DNA from: Gilliamella intestini
GTDB taxonomy: Bacteria; Pseudomonadota; Gammaproteobacteria; Enterobacterales; Orbaceae
Assembly (NCBI RefSeq): GCF_900094935.1
Contig: NZ_FMBA01000005.1
Location: 1 to 64,000, forward strand
Direction: 5' to 3'
Length of the DNA stretch: 64,000 bases
A model generated the notes under the pieces. It was not told the DNA's origin and did not search any database. It saw only the letters and a list, made by a program, of their open reading frames with translations. The position numbers and the translations under genes are program-made. Shown piece after piece: positions 13,002-23,006 of the stretch (position 1 is the stretch's first letter; every line of letters starts with the position of its first letter).

Positions 13002-14123
13002 TTACGCTCGATTATCATTAGCAAATTTTAATAACCCTTGGCTCTCTTTGATAAAGCGCTCGGCATAACTGCCAAACCACTGGGTAACTTCATTAAAGTT
13101 TTTTATAAACTTAGTTTTGTCTCGTTGTTCAATTAAATTTACCATTTCCCCAAAACATTTATAATAACGCTTGATTAATTCAATATTATCATCAGATGCC
13201 ATGATAATATCAGCATAAAGTTCGGGATCTTGCGCAAACAGGCGTCCAACCATCATCAGTTCAAGCCGATAGATAGGTGATGATAATGCAATGAGTTGTT
13301 CCAAATCCGCTTGTTCACGTTGTAAATTAACACCATATGAAAAAGAGGTAAAATGGCGTAATGCTTGAATGAATGACATACATTTATCATGCTCTTTGGC
13401 ATCAATCGCACATAAATTGGCGCCCCATATCCGCATTTGCTCAATTAACCATTGATATTTCGCTTGCTCACGTCCATCACAATAAACAATAACTTGTTTA
13501 GCCAAATTTGGCACATCAGGACCAAACATTGGGTGCAAACCAACAACAGGTCCTTGATGCTTATCAAGCATTGCTTGGATAGGCTTGGCTTTTATGGATG
13601 TAAAATCCGTTAAAATACAATCTTTGGGTAATGATGGTAATTGTTTAATGATGTCACAAGTTTTATTGATCGGCACGGTTACAATAACTGCAATTGCATC
13701 GGCAACCACTTCGGCTGCTTGATGCATCGTTTTTGAACCCAATGTTTTAACCTGATAGCCCGATAGCGTAAATAACCGAGCAAATAACCGACCCATTTGT
13801 CCATTACCGCCAACAATCACGACGGAACCTTGGCCCGTATAGACTTTTTTAAAGCCCTTGTCGTTTTCGCTAATATAAGATTCACGCATTAAACGGCGTA
13901 AAATATCTTCAATTAAAGCAGGAGAAACACCTTGCTCTTCAGCCTCTTGCCGTCTTTTAGCTAGCATAGCGGCTTCACGTTTAGGATCATAAATTGGAAT
14001 GCCATGTTTGCTTTTTACTTCGCCAACTTCGGCAACTAACGCTAATCGCTTTGTAATTAAAGATAAAATAGATTGATCAACTTCATCGATTTTATCGCGT
14101 AAGGCAAGTAGTTCCGTAGACAT
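13002..14123 (-). CDS. tyrA: chorismate mutase/prephenate dehydrogenase TyrA
   Basis: Bifunctional tyrosine-pathway enzyme, 373 residues, the same length as in E. coli. An AroQ chorismate mutase domain occupies about residues 1-90 ('[20 protein letters not shown]'). A NAD-dependent prephenate dehydrogenase domain follows, with the Rossmann loop '[15 protein letters not shown]' near 103-117 and 'LHPMFGPDV' in the active site. It is divergent from xthA across 115 bp. I see no tyrosine attenuator or aroF neighbour. Confidence 0.97.
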   Translation of the reverse strand: MSTELLALRDKIDEVDQSILSLITKRLALVAEVGEVKSKHGIPIYDPKREAAMLAKRRQEAEEQGVSPALIEDILRRLMRESYISENDKGFKKVYTGQGSVVIVGGNGQMGRLFARLFTLSGYQVKTLGSKTMHQAAEVVADAIAVIVTVPINKTCDIIKQLPSLPKDCILTDFTSIKAKPIQAMLDKHQGPVVGLHPMFGPDVPNLAKQVIVYCDGREQAKYQWLIEQMRIWGANLCAIDAKEHDKCMSFIQALRHFTSFSYGVNLQREQADLEQLIALSSPIYRLELMMVGRLFAQDPELYADIIMASDDNIELIKRYYKCFGEMVNLIEQRDKTKFIKNFNEVTQWFGSYAERFIKESQGLLKFANDNRA

Positions 14124-14238
14124 ATTGGGTAGTTCCTTATTATCACAAAGAGTTGCTTTTTCTGTAATAGCTTAACAGTATAACGTATTTTTGGTACGAT
14201 GCGTATTTAGAACATCAAATACAAGACAATAAATCAAC

Positions 14239-15045
14239 ATGAATGTTATCTCATTTAATATTAACAGCCTTCGAGCTCGAATTCACCAATTAGCAGCTAT
14301 TATTGATAAATATCAGCCAGATGTAATTGGTTTACAAGAAACGAAAGTTCATAATGATCAGTTTCCTATTGCTGAGCTAGAACCATTTGGTTATTACCTA
14401 AACTATCACGGGCAAAAAGGACATTACGGAGTTGCTTTACTAACAAAGCAAAAACCGCTGTCGGTGCAATGTGGTTTTCCAACTGATGGGGATGAAGCAC
14501 AATGCCGTTTAATTATGGCTCAATTACCTACTAATAAAGGCAATTTAACCATAATTAATGGCTATTTTCCGCAAGGTGAAAGTTTACATCATGAAACTAA
14601 ATACCCTGCTAAACGTAAGTTTTATCAAGATTTGATTTATCATTTACAAAAGCATCAATTAAATAATCAATTAACTTTAATTATGGGTGATATGAACATC
14701 AGCCCGACTGATTTAGATATTGGTATTTCAGAAGAAAGCCGTAAACGTTGGCTTCGTACGGGTAAATGTTCATTTTTACCGCAAGAGCGTGAATGGATGA
14801 ACAATTTAATGTCACTTGGCTTTATAGATACTTATCGTAACGAACATCCAACAAAGCAAGAGTATTCATGGTTTGATTACCGCTCAAAAGGGTTTGAAAC
14901 AGACACAGGACTTAGGATTGATCTAATTTTAGCTAGCCAAAAATTGCTAGCACATTGTCAACAAACAGGGATTGATTATGCTATTCGGGCAATGGACAAA
15001 CCCTCAGACCATGCGCCAATTTGGGCTAAATTTGATTTAATATAA
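14239..15045 (+). CDS. xthA: exonuclease III
   Basis: AP endonuclease and 3'-5' exonuclease for base excision repair, cytosolic, 268 residues. Signature motifs are '[10 protein letters not shown]', the metal Glu E34 in 'GLQETKV', '[10 protein letters not shown]', '[14 protein letters not shown]', '[11 protein letters not shown]' and the catalytic 'SDHAP' near the C-terminus. All known catalytic residues appear intact. xseA starts 30 bp downstream on the same strand, so the two nuclease genes probably form one operon. Confidence 0.97.
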   Translation: MNVISFNINSLRARIHQLAAIIDKYQPDVIGLQETKVHNDQFPIAELEPFGYYLNYHGQKGHYGVALLTKQKPLSVQCGFPTDGDEAQCRLIMAQLPTNKGNLTIINGYFPQGESLHHETKYPAKRKFYQDLIYHLQKHQLNNQLTLIMGDMNISPTDLDIGISEESRKRWLRTGKCSFLPQEREWMNNLMSLGFIDTYRNEHPTKQEYSWFDYRSKGFETDTGLRIDLILASQKLLAHCQQTGIDYAIRAMDKPSDHAPIWAKFDLI

Positions 15046-15075
15046 ATTTGTATCATCGTAATAAAGGATCATCAC

Positions 15076-16410
15076 ATGCAAAACAGCTCGGTTTTATCGG
15101 TCAAAGATCTTAATCAAATTGTTAAAGATTTACTGTCTGATGCAATTGGGCAGGTCTGGTTAGTGGGCGAAGTTTCTAATTTTTCGCGTCCCTCATCGGG
15201 TCATTGGTATTTTTCGTTAAAAGACGATAGCGCACAAGTTCGTTGCGCGATGTTTCGCAACAGTAATTTTCGGGCAGGTTTCACGCCACAAAATGGGCAA
15301 CAGGTTTTAGTTAGAGCAACAGTAACCTTGTACGAAGCTCGTGGTGAATATCAACTGGTTATTGATAAAATTCAGCCTGCAGGTGCAGGGCTATTACAAC
15401 AAAAATTTGAACAGTTAAAGAAACAGCTTTCAGATGAAGGAATATTTGATGCCATTTATAAAAAGCCACTTCCTGAAAATATCCGCACCGTGGGGATTAT
15501 TACATCGTCGACAGGCGCAGCGTTGCATGATATTTGCCAGATATTAAAACGTCGTGATCCAAGTTTGCATGTGGTTATCTACCCAACGCAAGTACAAGGT
15601 ATTGAAGCGGCCGAACAAATTGCCAAAATGATTCAAATCGCCAACATTCGTAAAGAGTGTGATGTCTTAATTGTTGGACGGGGTGGCGGATCGATTGAAG
15701 ATTTATGGTCATTTAACGAAGAAATCGTTGCAAGGGCTATATTTGCAAGTCAATTACCGATTGTCAGTGCCGTTGGGCATGAAATTGATTTTACCATTGC
15801 TGATTTTGTTGCTGATGTTAGAGCTGCAACACCATCGGCTGCTGCCGAACTAGTTAGCCAAGATAGCCTAGCGCAAGTTAAGCGCTTGCAAGTTCAACAG
15901 CAGCATTTATCCATGGCAATGGATTATTATTTAATACAGTGCCGAGAAAAACTCAATAAATGGCGACATCAATTACAAACTCAACATCCACAAACAAAGC
16001 TAGAAAAACAATTAAATCAACTTTTAGCTTATCGCCATTCATTATCTGAAAATATTCAGCAATATTTACTCAGACTATCAAATCGCTATAATTCACTCGA
16101 TAAACGACTATTACGAGTATCTCCACAAAATAATATTACCTATTTAGGGCAACTTACTTGGCAAAAAAAACAGCAATTAATTAATTTAATTAAACAAAAG
16201 TTAACAAAATCACAACATCAATTTGTTTTACAAACCTCTCAACTTAACAACGTTAGTCCGTTAGCCACTCTTGAACGAGGTTATTCAGTTACCACCGACC
16301 AAGGCAACACAGTAGTTCGTCGTTCTGAACAAGTCACGGTAGGTGATATTATCGTAACAAGGCTGAAAAAAGGTAAACTTGTTAGCCAAATTATAAAAAT
16401 TAACAAATAA
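15076..16410 (+). CDS. xseA: exodeoxyribonuclease VII large subunit
   Basis: Large subunit of the single-strand-specific exonuclease VII, 444 residues. The N-terminal OB fold starts 'VLSVKDLNQIVKDLL' and holds 'WLVGEVSNFSRPSSGHWYFSLKD'. The catalytic region has 'GRGGGSIEDLWSFNEE' and 'SAVGHEIDFTIADFVADVRAATPSAAAE'-type sequence. The remainder is a long coiled coil. The small subunit xseB is not in the window. Confidence 0.97.
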   Translation: MQNSSVLSVKDLNQIVKDLLSDAIGQVWLVGEVSNFSRPSSGHWYFSLKDDSAQVRCAMFRNSNFRAGFTPQNGQQVLVRATVTLYEARGEYQLVIDKIQPAGAGLLQQKFEQLKKQLSDEGIFDAIYKKPLPENIRTVGIITSSTGAALHDICQILKRRDPSLHVVIYPTQVQGIEAAEQIAKMIQIANIRKECDVLIVGRGGGSIEDLWSFNEEIVARAIFASQLPIVSAVGHEIDFTIADFVADVRAATPSAAAELVSQDSLAQVKRLQVQQQHLSMAMDYYLIQCREKLNKWRHQLQTQHPQTKLEKQLNQLLAYRHSLSENIQQYLLRLSNRYNSLDKRLLRVSPQNNITYLGQLTWQKKQQLINLIKQKLTKSQHQFVLQTSQLNNVSPLATLERGYSVTTDQGNTVVRRSEQVTVGDIIVTRLKKGKLVSQIIKINK

Positions 16411-16518
16411 ATTAATTATCTTTAAAGATCATTGATAAACTGTTTTTATTATAGTTTTAACTTCATTTTTGCAATTCCAGTGATCATTAGTATATAATCT
16501 AAACAATGTGAAATTATT

Positions 16519-18207
16519 ATGTTATTCAGTGAGTTTATGCATTATCCAATCGGTATTGATTTAGGCACGACAAACAGCTTAATTTGTGTTTGGCAAGATG
16601 GTAAGCCTGTCCTCATTCCTAATTCAATTGGTGAAATTGTTACACCATCTGCAGTAAGTGTTGATGAAGATGATTCTATTTTAGTTGGACATGCGGCATT
16701 GTCTCGTTTAACCACTCATCCAAATCGCAGTGCAGCAGCATTTAAACGCTTTTTAGGTTCAAATAAAGTTTTCGAATTAGGTGACAAAAAATTTACACCA
16801 ACTGAACTTTCAGCCATGGTTTTAAAATCACTTAAAGCTGATGCCGAAGCGTTTTTAAAACAAGAAATTCGTGATGTGGTTATTTCGGTTCCTGCTTATT
16901 TTAATGATGAACAGCGCAAGCAAACTCGGTTCGCAGCTGAGTTAGCAGGATTAAATGCAGTGCGTTTAATTAATGAACCAACCGCCGCTGCCATGGCATA
17001 TGGATTACACGAAGAACAATCGGGCAATACATTAGTATTTGATTTAGGTGGTGGCACATTTGATGTAACAGTGCTTGAATATTCAATGCCGATTATTGAA
17101 GTGCATGCTTCTGCTGGTGATAACTATTTAGGTGGTGAAGATTTTACCCAAGAGCTTGTTAAAGCTTGCTTAAGTGAATGGAACCTTAAAAAGCAAGATA
17201 TTCCGACCGATGATTATGCTCGCCTGTTAGATTTAGCCGAACAACTAAAATGTCAATTAAATGGTGAACAATCACACACTTTAACTTGGTTTTGGCAAGA
17301 TAAGCAGTGGCAATTTTCCTTGAACGAAAGCCGAGCTAAAACGTTATGGTTACCACTACTTAATCGACTACGAGCACCAATTGAACAGGCATTAAGTGAT
17401 GCACGCTTAAAACCTAATCAGCTTGAACATATCGTATTAGTCGGTGGGTCATCGCAATTAGGTATTGTACGTGAGCTAGTGACTAAATTATTTGGTAAAT
17501 TACCGTATCGCCATATCAATCCGACTACTATCGTGGCTCAAGGCGCCGCAGTTCAAGCAGCTTGTCGATTGCGAAATGCTGATGTTGAGGAAGTCATTCT
17601 TACTGATGTGTGCCCTTATACGCTAGGGATTGAAAGTTGTTCAAATAATGTCAGTGGGTTATTTTCCCCCATTATTGAACGTAATACCATTGTGCCAACT
17701 TCGAAAGTAAAAACATTTTACACAACGCACCCTCAGCAAAAAGTGATATGTATTTCGGTTTATCAAGGTGAAAATCCACGTGTTGAAAACAACGTTTTAA
17801 TTGATGAGTTTGAAGTGCCTGTAACGCCAATGGAAAGAATACAAGGAATTGATGTCCGCTTTAGTTATGATCTAAATGGCTTATTAGAAGTAGACGTTGT
17901 TTTGCTTGAAACAGGTAAACAACATGGCAAAGTTATTGATCATAGTCCAATTGGATTAACAGATAAACAAAAACAAGAAAGTCATGATCGCTTGAAAGCA
18001 CTTAAAATTCACCCTCGCGACGAAATGCCGAATCGTACTTTATTAGCAAGGCTAGAACGTGCATGGGCACAATCATTGGGTGATGAGAGGCTATTAATTG
18101 GATCATATATCGAAGTTTTTATGGAAGCATTAAATAGACAAAATCCTGAAGAAATTAACGAAATTCGTTGTGAAATTGAATCTAATCTACAAGATCTGAA
18201 TCGATAA
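16519..18207 (+). CDS. hscC: Hsp70-family chaperone HscC
   Basis: Hsp70 chaperone of the HscC type, 562 residues, shorter than DnaK. The ATPase domain has 'IGIDLGTTNSLICVW', 'NEPTAAAMAYG' and 'VFDLGGGTFDVTVLE'. The substrate domain includes 'VSGLFSPIIERNT' and 'VYQGENPRVENNVL'. A second in-frame ATG at 16537 is an alternative start. The gene converges with a J-domain/DUF1266 pair on the other strand; E. coli hscC also sits next to djlC and DUF1266 genes, so these neighbours are probably its partners. Confidence 0.93.
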   Translation: MLFSEFMHYPIGIDLGTTNSLICVWQDGKPVLIPNSIGEIVTPSAVSVDEDDSILVGHAALSRLTTHPNRSAAAFKRFLGSNKVFELGDKKFTPTELSAMVLKSLKADAEAFLKQEIRDVVISVPAYFNDEQRKQTRFAAELAGLNAVRLINEPTAAAMAYGLHEEQSGNTLVFDLGGGTFDVTVLEYSMPIIEVHASAGDNYLGGEDFTQELVKACLSEWNLKKQDIPTDDYARLLDLAEQLKCQLNGEQSHTLTWFWQDKQWQFSLNESRAKTLWLPLLNRLRAPIEQALSDARLKPNQLEHIVLVGGSSQLGIVRELVTKLFGKLPYRHINPTTIVAQGAAVQAACRLRNADVEEVILTDVCPYTLGIESCSNNVSGLFSPIIERNTIVPTSKVKTFYTTHPQQKVICISVYQGENPRVENNVLIDEFEVPVTPMERIQGIDVRFSYDLNGLLEVDVVLLETGKQHGKVIDHSPIGLTDKQKQESHDRLKALKIHPRDEMPNRTLLARLERAWAQSLGDERLLIGSYIEVFMEALNRQNPEEINEIRCEIESNLQDLNR

Positions 18208-18228
18208 CCAATAAAATTTAAAAAATAT

Positions 18229-18268
18229 AAAAAGCCCTCTTTTTAGAGATAAAAAAGAGGGCTTTATT
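18229..18268. terminator. bidirectional terminator between hscC and the J-domain gene
   Basis: Inverted repeat AAAGCCCTCTTTTT (18231-18244) and AAAAAAGAGGGCTTT (18251-18265), with A/T runs on both sides. It lies between two convergent genes and should terminate both transcripts. Confidence 0.85.
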
Positions 18269-18278
18269 TTGTTTACTT

Positions 18279-20978
18279 TTACTTTTCCTTTTCTTTGGTT
18301 GTTTCTTCTACCGGTGGTCCAAAACGGTTAGTGTATTTGACACCAGAAACCCAAAATGGCGCAAAAAAGAAGATAGAAGCCAATATTTCGGCCACCAAAC
18401 CGATGATCGGTTCTCCTATATCGATATCATTAAAACGTCGTTTTAAAGCAAAAACCATATTGGTTGCAGCAATAGAATAACAAATCATAGAAAAAGTAGG
18501 ACTATTCAATTCAAAATTGTTGTTAAGTGCGATCATCAATCCTAACACTATGAAGCTACAATATAATTGTATAATAAAACCTTTTATATTAGTTCGTCCT
18601 TTCCAACGCCAAAACTGCCACCATTTATTTTTAGGTAATGGCTGTGATTCCAGTATTTGTCGATTTTCACGATGTTTTGCTATAAGCAATGCCGCACAAA
18701 GCCGTAAGGCTAAATCATTATCACTGCTGTTTTTAAACTTGTCTAACATTTCAAGTTCATCGTTATCACATATACCGTAATAGTTAGACAAACGTTCAGC
18801 AAGCATTATTATTTTATCAATTTGTTTGATATAATTGTATTTTTTTTGGCTATTAGAAGATGGTATAATCCAACTATCTTGCAGATCTTTGGCTATTTCT
18901 ATTAACTCTTTATTATCACCAGTAATATCTTGTAACATTGTATCTAATTTATTTTTTTGCTCAGGTTTATTTAATACAATTATGTATAACAGCATTAAAT
19001 AAATTGGATTTCTATTCGCCAGTTTTTGTGTCCATGTGTGCTCCATTTTTTGCGCAATATCGTCAAAATCAATAAGGTGAGGTGCATCAATAAACCATTC
19101 AATCGAATTTGGATAATTATTTAAAACATTATTAATTAGCCCACTATCATTATTAATTAGGTTATATAGCTCGGTTTCATTTTGCCAGTTACCATGCTTA
19201 AATATCTCTATTAATGGTTTAAATGGGTTATTTTCATCAATAATAAAAGTATTATTTTCTTGTCGAAGAAATTTTGCTGTTTCTACTGGTTTACAAGTAA
19301 TTGCAATTACTAATAAATAACAACGATACCATTGCCAATAAGCTTCTTTATTATTAGCAATAACCGAAGGATCTGGAGATTTTGGTAGTTGATAATAATC
19401 ATTAAATTTTAAAAACGTAATCCAGTCAAACATTTCCATATTTGAATAATGAAAGCTTTGATATAAATGTGATTTAGCAATATCAGGAATATCCCTGAAT
19501 CTATCTAGCCATAAACGGGCATATAAAGCTAGCTTGCCATTTTCGTCGGGATCGAATTGAGGTGGAAGTTGCGCATTTTCATTATTATCAAATAACCATG
19601 CTTTAAACTCTTGCACGGGTGAAAGTTCTGCAAGCCATGCAAGATGTTGTCGTGCTTGGCGCTGCAAATGTTGCAAAATAAATTGTTCAAATGGATCATC
19701 ACTTTGATCGTCTAAAATTTCTTGTAATAATATTTCATTACCATGGCGCAACATAATGGCATGTCGGTATAAACGATATAATCGATTATTGCCGTCATCG
19801 AGTAACAATATTGATAAGACTTGTTTATAACTCCAGCTTATATTTAAACCCCAATTAACAAAGTCGACAATTTCTTTTGGATACTCATCGATATTCTCTA
19901 ATGCGGCTAATCGTGCTGTTGTGGTTGCTGTGATTTGCGGAATAGTATGCAAATAATTTTCTGTTTTATCGGTAGCGACACAATAACTATTATTTAGCGC
20001 CATAACTAATAATGGAAAGTAATTTTTTTCAAAATAAGTACACCACCCCGCTATCCAGCTTTCTGCTTTTTGTTGATAATGGCCTGAATAATACAACTCT
20101 AACCAAGCTTGTAAGGCATTTTGTTTGTCTTCGAGCAAAGTATATTGGATAGCGGCAATATATTTCCACTCGATAATAATATTTTCGTCTTCATCGCCTT
20201 CGGCAATACATTTTAAAGCATAATCTAAAATAGATTGATTCTTTAAGCTCGCAGTACTATGCCAATGAGCAAATTCGAGCATAAATTTCTTATCATCAGG
20301 AAGATAAATAACGGTATCTTGAGCTAAAAATGCATAAACATTTTCCGCTCTACGTTCCCCAAATAACCATTTGGCATTATATATATAATCGATAGTTGCA
20401 TTTTGTAGTGTTTTATTGGTTGTTGGCAAGCATGTGTAATCAAATAAATCACCGCGATCAATGTGATTTAAATAATTATCATATATTTCATATTCATCAG
20501 TAAATTGTGTCATAAGTTGCTGACGCCAGCGTAAATTATCAGCTAAAATTTTGACACATGACTCAGATATATCTGTTGTTTTGTAACTTAATTCTAATAG
20601 TCGCCATTTTACCGAATCGATAACTGTCATGGGATAATCATAGAATGAACCGATAAATTTTTGCCATTCATCAATGTTATAGCAACGCATTGGATCGGTT
20701 AACAGGGCTTGATAAGCCTCGCAAATTTCATTTGCTTTGATTTGTTCTTCTGTTAGTTGTGGCGCTGCTTGTTTTGAATTCTCTGTCATTTCATCAACAG
20801 CTGTTTCGGGCGATTTAGCATAATTTATTGCCGATTCATAGGCTTCACGCAGTGCTTTAAACCCATCAGGATCGGTTTCAGGATGATATAACGGTAACTT
20901 TACACGATATGCTTGACGAATAACTGTGGTGTCAGTTGTTTTTTCGATGCCTAATAATTGCCAAAAATTTGTACTCAT
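18279..20978 (-). CDS. large J-domain protein (DjlC/DjlB-like), partner of HscC
   Basis: 899 residues from the ATG at 20978, which overlaps the upstream stop as ATGA; a TTG at 20984 would add two residues. Residues 1-50 form a J domain, 'FWQLLGIEKTTDT' to 'FKALREAYESAI', with HPE in place of the usual HPD. Long alpha-helical stretches follow. The C-terminal 100 residues hold about three membrane segments ('GFIIQLYCSFIVLGLMIAL', 'MICYSIAATNMVFAL', 'VAEILASIFFFAPFWVSGV'). It probably recruits HscC at the membrane. It is much longer than E. coli DjlC as I recall it. The substrate is unknown. Confidence 0.75.
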   Translation of the reverse strand: MSTNFWQLLGIEKTTDTTVIRQAYRVKLPLYHPETDPDGFKALREAYESAINYAKSPETAVDEMTENSKQAAPQLTEEQIKANEICEAYQALLTDPMRCYNIDEWQKFIGSFYDYPMTVIDSVKWRLLELSYKTTDISESCVKILADNLRWRQQLMTQFTDEYEIYDNYLNHIDRGDLFDYTCLPTTNKTLQNATIDYIYNAKWLFGERRAENVYAFLAQDTVIYLPDDKKFMLEFAHWHSTASLKNQSILDYALKCIAEGDEDENIIIEWKYIAAIQYTLLEDKQNALQAWLELYYSGHYQQKAESWIAGWCTYFEKNYFPLLVMALNNSYCVATDKTENYLHTIPQITATTTARLAALENIDEYPKEIVDFVNWGLNISWSYKQVLSILLLDDGNNRLYRLYRHAIMLRHGNEILLQEILDDQSDDPFEQFILQHLQRQARQHLAWLAELSPVQEFKAWLFDNNENAQLPPQFDPDENGKLALYARLWLDRFRDIPDIAKSHLYQSFHYSNMEMFDWITFLKFNDYYQLPKSPDPSVIANNKEAYWQWYRCYLLVIAITCKPVETAKFLRQENNTFIIDENNPFKPLIEIFKHGNWQNETELYNLINNDSGLINNVLNNYPNSIEWFIDAPHLIDFDDIAQKMEHTWTQKLANRNPIYLMLLYIIVLNKPEQKNKLDTMLQDITGDNKELIEIAKDLQDSWIIPSSNSQKKYNYIKQIDKIIMLAERLSNYYGICDNDELEMLDKFKNSSDNDLALRLCAALLIAKHRENRQILESQPLPKNKWWQFWRWKGRTNIKGFIIQLYCSFIVLGLMIALNNNFELNSPTFSMICYSIAATNMVFALKRRFNDIDIGEPIIGLVAEILASIFFFAPFWVSGVKYTNRFGPPVEETTKEKEK

Positions 20979-21673
20979 GACCAATCATACTCCGCTAATG
21001 ATTCTGGTTTTTCTAGTTCGTCGATATCAATATACCAAGCCAATCGATTACAAGGCGAATCCTCGTCGTTAATTAATATTTTCATGGTATGTGTTTGTGA
21101 TGCTCGGGTTAATTCACAGCGTAATGCTTCAAGATCTTCTTTATTGTTGAGTGTTTCCCAATATTGAAACCCGATCGACCAACCAGCAAAGTAGTGGTGC
21201 CAAGAGCTATAAAAATATTGGGAACGCTCGGCAATTCTTGAAAAAATCCATAGTGCTTCTTCTTCGCTAATATATTTATTAGTCGTGCCATTGCGTAGCA
21301 AATATCCCATACGGGCATAATCCCAACTACGAATGCCACCATAGCCGCATACACAAAAAGTTTGTTCAACAAACGTCAGTAATACTTTTTGGTAATCATC
21401 TTGTGCTTGGCAATAATCACGCCATTGTGATTCAGAAAATCGAGAGTACATTGCATAATATCGAGATAACATCGGTGCATGTCCATCATCAACCATATCA
21501 AACACACAGTTTAATAGTTTTTCTCGAGAATCTATTCCCCAATCATCTGCCATATCAACAAATGTTCTGTCAGGGAAAAAAGATGGCGAAGTATAACTTG
21601 CACCATATTTCTTATTTAAAGCAACCATTGGTGCAGATAAACCATATAGCCAATCGACACAATCTTGATTCAT
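20975..21673 (-). CDS. DUF1266 protein (YbeR/YbeU-like)
   Basis: 232 residues, soluble, no signal peptide. Features are 'RTFVDMADDWGIDSREKLLNCVFDMVDDGH', a central 'AWDYARMGYLLR'-like segment (here 'SWDYARMGYLLRNG'), and 'EEEALWIFSRIAERSQYFYSSWHHYFAGWSIG', which fit the DUF1266 family. In E. coli, DUF1266 proteins are encoded beside djlB/djlC and hscC, as here. The biochemical role is unknown. It overlaps the J-domain gene by 4 nt, so the two are translationally coupled. Confidence 0.75.
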   Translation of the reverse strand: MNQDCVDWLYGLSAPMVALNKKYGASYTSPSFFPDRTFVDMADDWGIDSREKLLNCVFDMVDDGHAPMLSRYYAMYSRFSESQWRDYCQAQDDYQKVLLTFVEQTFCVCGYGGIRSWDYARMGYLLRNGTTNKYISEEEALWIFSRIAERSQYFYSSWHHYFAGWSIGFQYWETLNNKEDLEALRCELTRASQTHTMKILINDEDSPCNRLAWYIDIDELEKPESLAEYDWS

Positions 21674-21913
21674 ATTTGTATTCCAATCATCTAATTTATT
21701 TTATTTATTATCAAAAGATATCAGATTTTACACTAAAATAACAATTGAAATTCAAACAGAAATCTATGGTATGGTTAAGTTTAATAAAATATAAATACTG
21801 CTATAAGCTAGCATAAATCATAAAATTATTTGCAAATCAATATCTACAAGGCATAATACAAACAATTTATTGGAATTTGATTATTACAGAGTAATAAATC
21901 ATAAGGAGTTATA

Positions 21914-22492
21914 ATGAAAAAAGTTAGCTTAATAGTAATGTTAATTTCTTGCGCATTAACATTACAAGGCTGCGTTGCTGCCTTTATAGGAATTGGTGCA
22001 GGGGCTACGGCAAAAGTTGCAACTGATCCTCGTACTGCCGGTACTCAAGTTGATGATACAACACTTAGTTCACGCATGAGTATGAAAATTAAAAACAATG
22101 GGCCGTTCTTTATTGGATCGCGCATTATTATAAGTACTTATAATGGCAATATTCTTTTAACAGGGCAAGCAAATAATGAGCAAGCTGAAAAAGCTCAAAG
22201 CCTTGCTTATCAAGTTGGAGGAGTGAAAAAAGTCTATAACCAAATTCGTATTGGTGAACCGGTTGGAGCAGGAACCATTACCAATGATTCATGGATAACA
22301 ACTCAAGTTAAATCTAAACTAATTTTAGATCCGCAAACAAAAGCTCGCAAAATTAAAGTTGTTACTGAAAATAGCGAAGTATTTTTAATTGGTATTGTTA
22401 CATCACAAGAAGGTAAAACAGCAGCAGAGCTGGCAAGTAAAGTTCAAGGTGTGAAGAAAGTTGTTACCCTATTTACTGATATTAACAATTAA
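21914..22492 (+). CDS. dolP: outer-membrane BON-domain lipoprotein DolP (YraP)
   Basis: 192 residues. A lipoprotein signal peptide ends in 'LTLQGC', with C20 as the lipidated Cys. Two BON domains follow, at about 48-117 and 125-190, separated by 'GEPVGAGTITNDSWITTQVKS'. DolP/YraP supports outer-membrane integrity and binds anionic lipids at division sites. AAGGAG is 5 nt upstream of the ATG. The partners usually found near dolP (diaA, yraN) are not here. Confidence 0.92.
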   Translation: MKKVSLIVMLISCALTLQGCVAAFIGIGAGATAKVATDPRTAGTQVDDTTLSSRMSMKIKNNGPFFIGSRIIISTYNGNILLTGQANNEQAEKAQSLAYQVGGVKKVYNQIRIGEPVGAGTITNDSWITTQVKSKLILDPQTKARKIKVVTENSEVFLIGIVTSQEGKTAAELASKVQGVKKVVTLFTDINN

Positions 22493-22518
22493 CCAATCAC
22501 AAAAAAGAGACTAAAAAT

Positions 22519-22543
22519 AGGGGGCTAATTAGCCTCCTTTTTT
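22519..22543 (+). terminator. dolP terminator
   Basis: Palindrome GGCTAATTAGCC flanked by AGGG and TCCT, followed by a T run. It lies 27 bp past dolP and overlaps the end of csdE on the other strand. Confidence 0.75.
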
Positions 22544-22937
22544 ATATGACCGACTCAATACGCTCAATCAATTTTGCTAGTCCTTGCAAACGAGATTGGC
22601 TCAGCTCGTCAGTAATTTTTAATTCATGCAAAACCGATTGAAAATCAATAGCAGCTATTTGCTGTGCAGTTTTGTGATTAGCAATACTGATTAACACAGC
22701 CAATAACCCTTTCACTATTCGCCCCTCACTATCGCCACTAAAAACATAGGTATTATCAGCCTGTTTTTGATAAATCAGCCACACGCGATTTTCACAGCCA
22801 TTAACTTGGTTTTCTGTTGTTTTTTTGGATTCAGGAAAGTCAGGCAATTGCTTTGCTAACATCACAAGCTGTCGGTAACGCTCTTGCCAAGAATGTTGCT
22901 GCGAAAATAATTCGATTAAAGCTTGCTGTGATAGCAT
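22542..22937 (-). CDS. csdE: SufE-family sulfur acceptor CsdE
   Basis: 131 residues, SufE fold. The sulfur-accepting Cys is C48 in 'NQVNGCENRVW'. It takes persulfide from a cysteine desulfurase and passes it on. Its position directly after csdA identifies it as CsdE rather than SufE; no sufBCDS genes are present. A copy of the dispersed repeat lies between csdA and csdE. Confidence 0.88.
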   Translation of the reverse strand: MLSQQALIELFSQQHSWQERYRQLVMLAKQLPDFPESKKTTENQVNGCENRVWLIYQKQADNTYVFSGDSEGRIVKGLLAVLISIANHKTAQQIAAIDFQSVLHELKITDELSQSRLQGLAKLIERIESVI

Positions 22938-22965
22938 AATATTGCCTCATTTATGGTTGGTCATT

Positions 22966-23006
22966 TTGTAAAAAATATTCAGGATTCTATACCGTTTAAA
23001 ATAGAA
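22966..23006 (+). repeat. dispersed intergenic repeat, copy 3
   Basis: Reads TTGTAAAAAATATTCAGGA, then TTCTATACCGTTTAAAATAG. It fills most of the csdA-csdE gap and ends directly against the csdA stop codon at 23007, as copy 2 does against tyrA. Confidence 0.75.
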
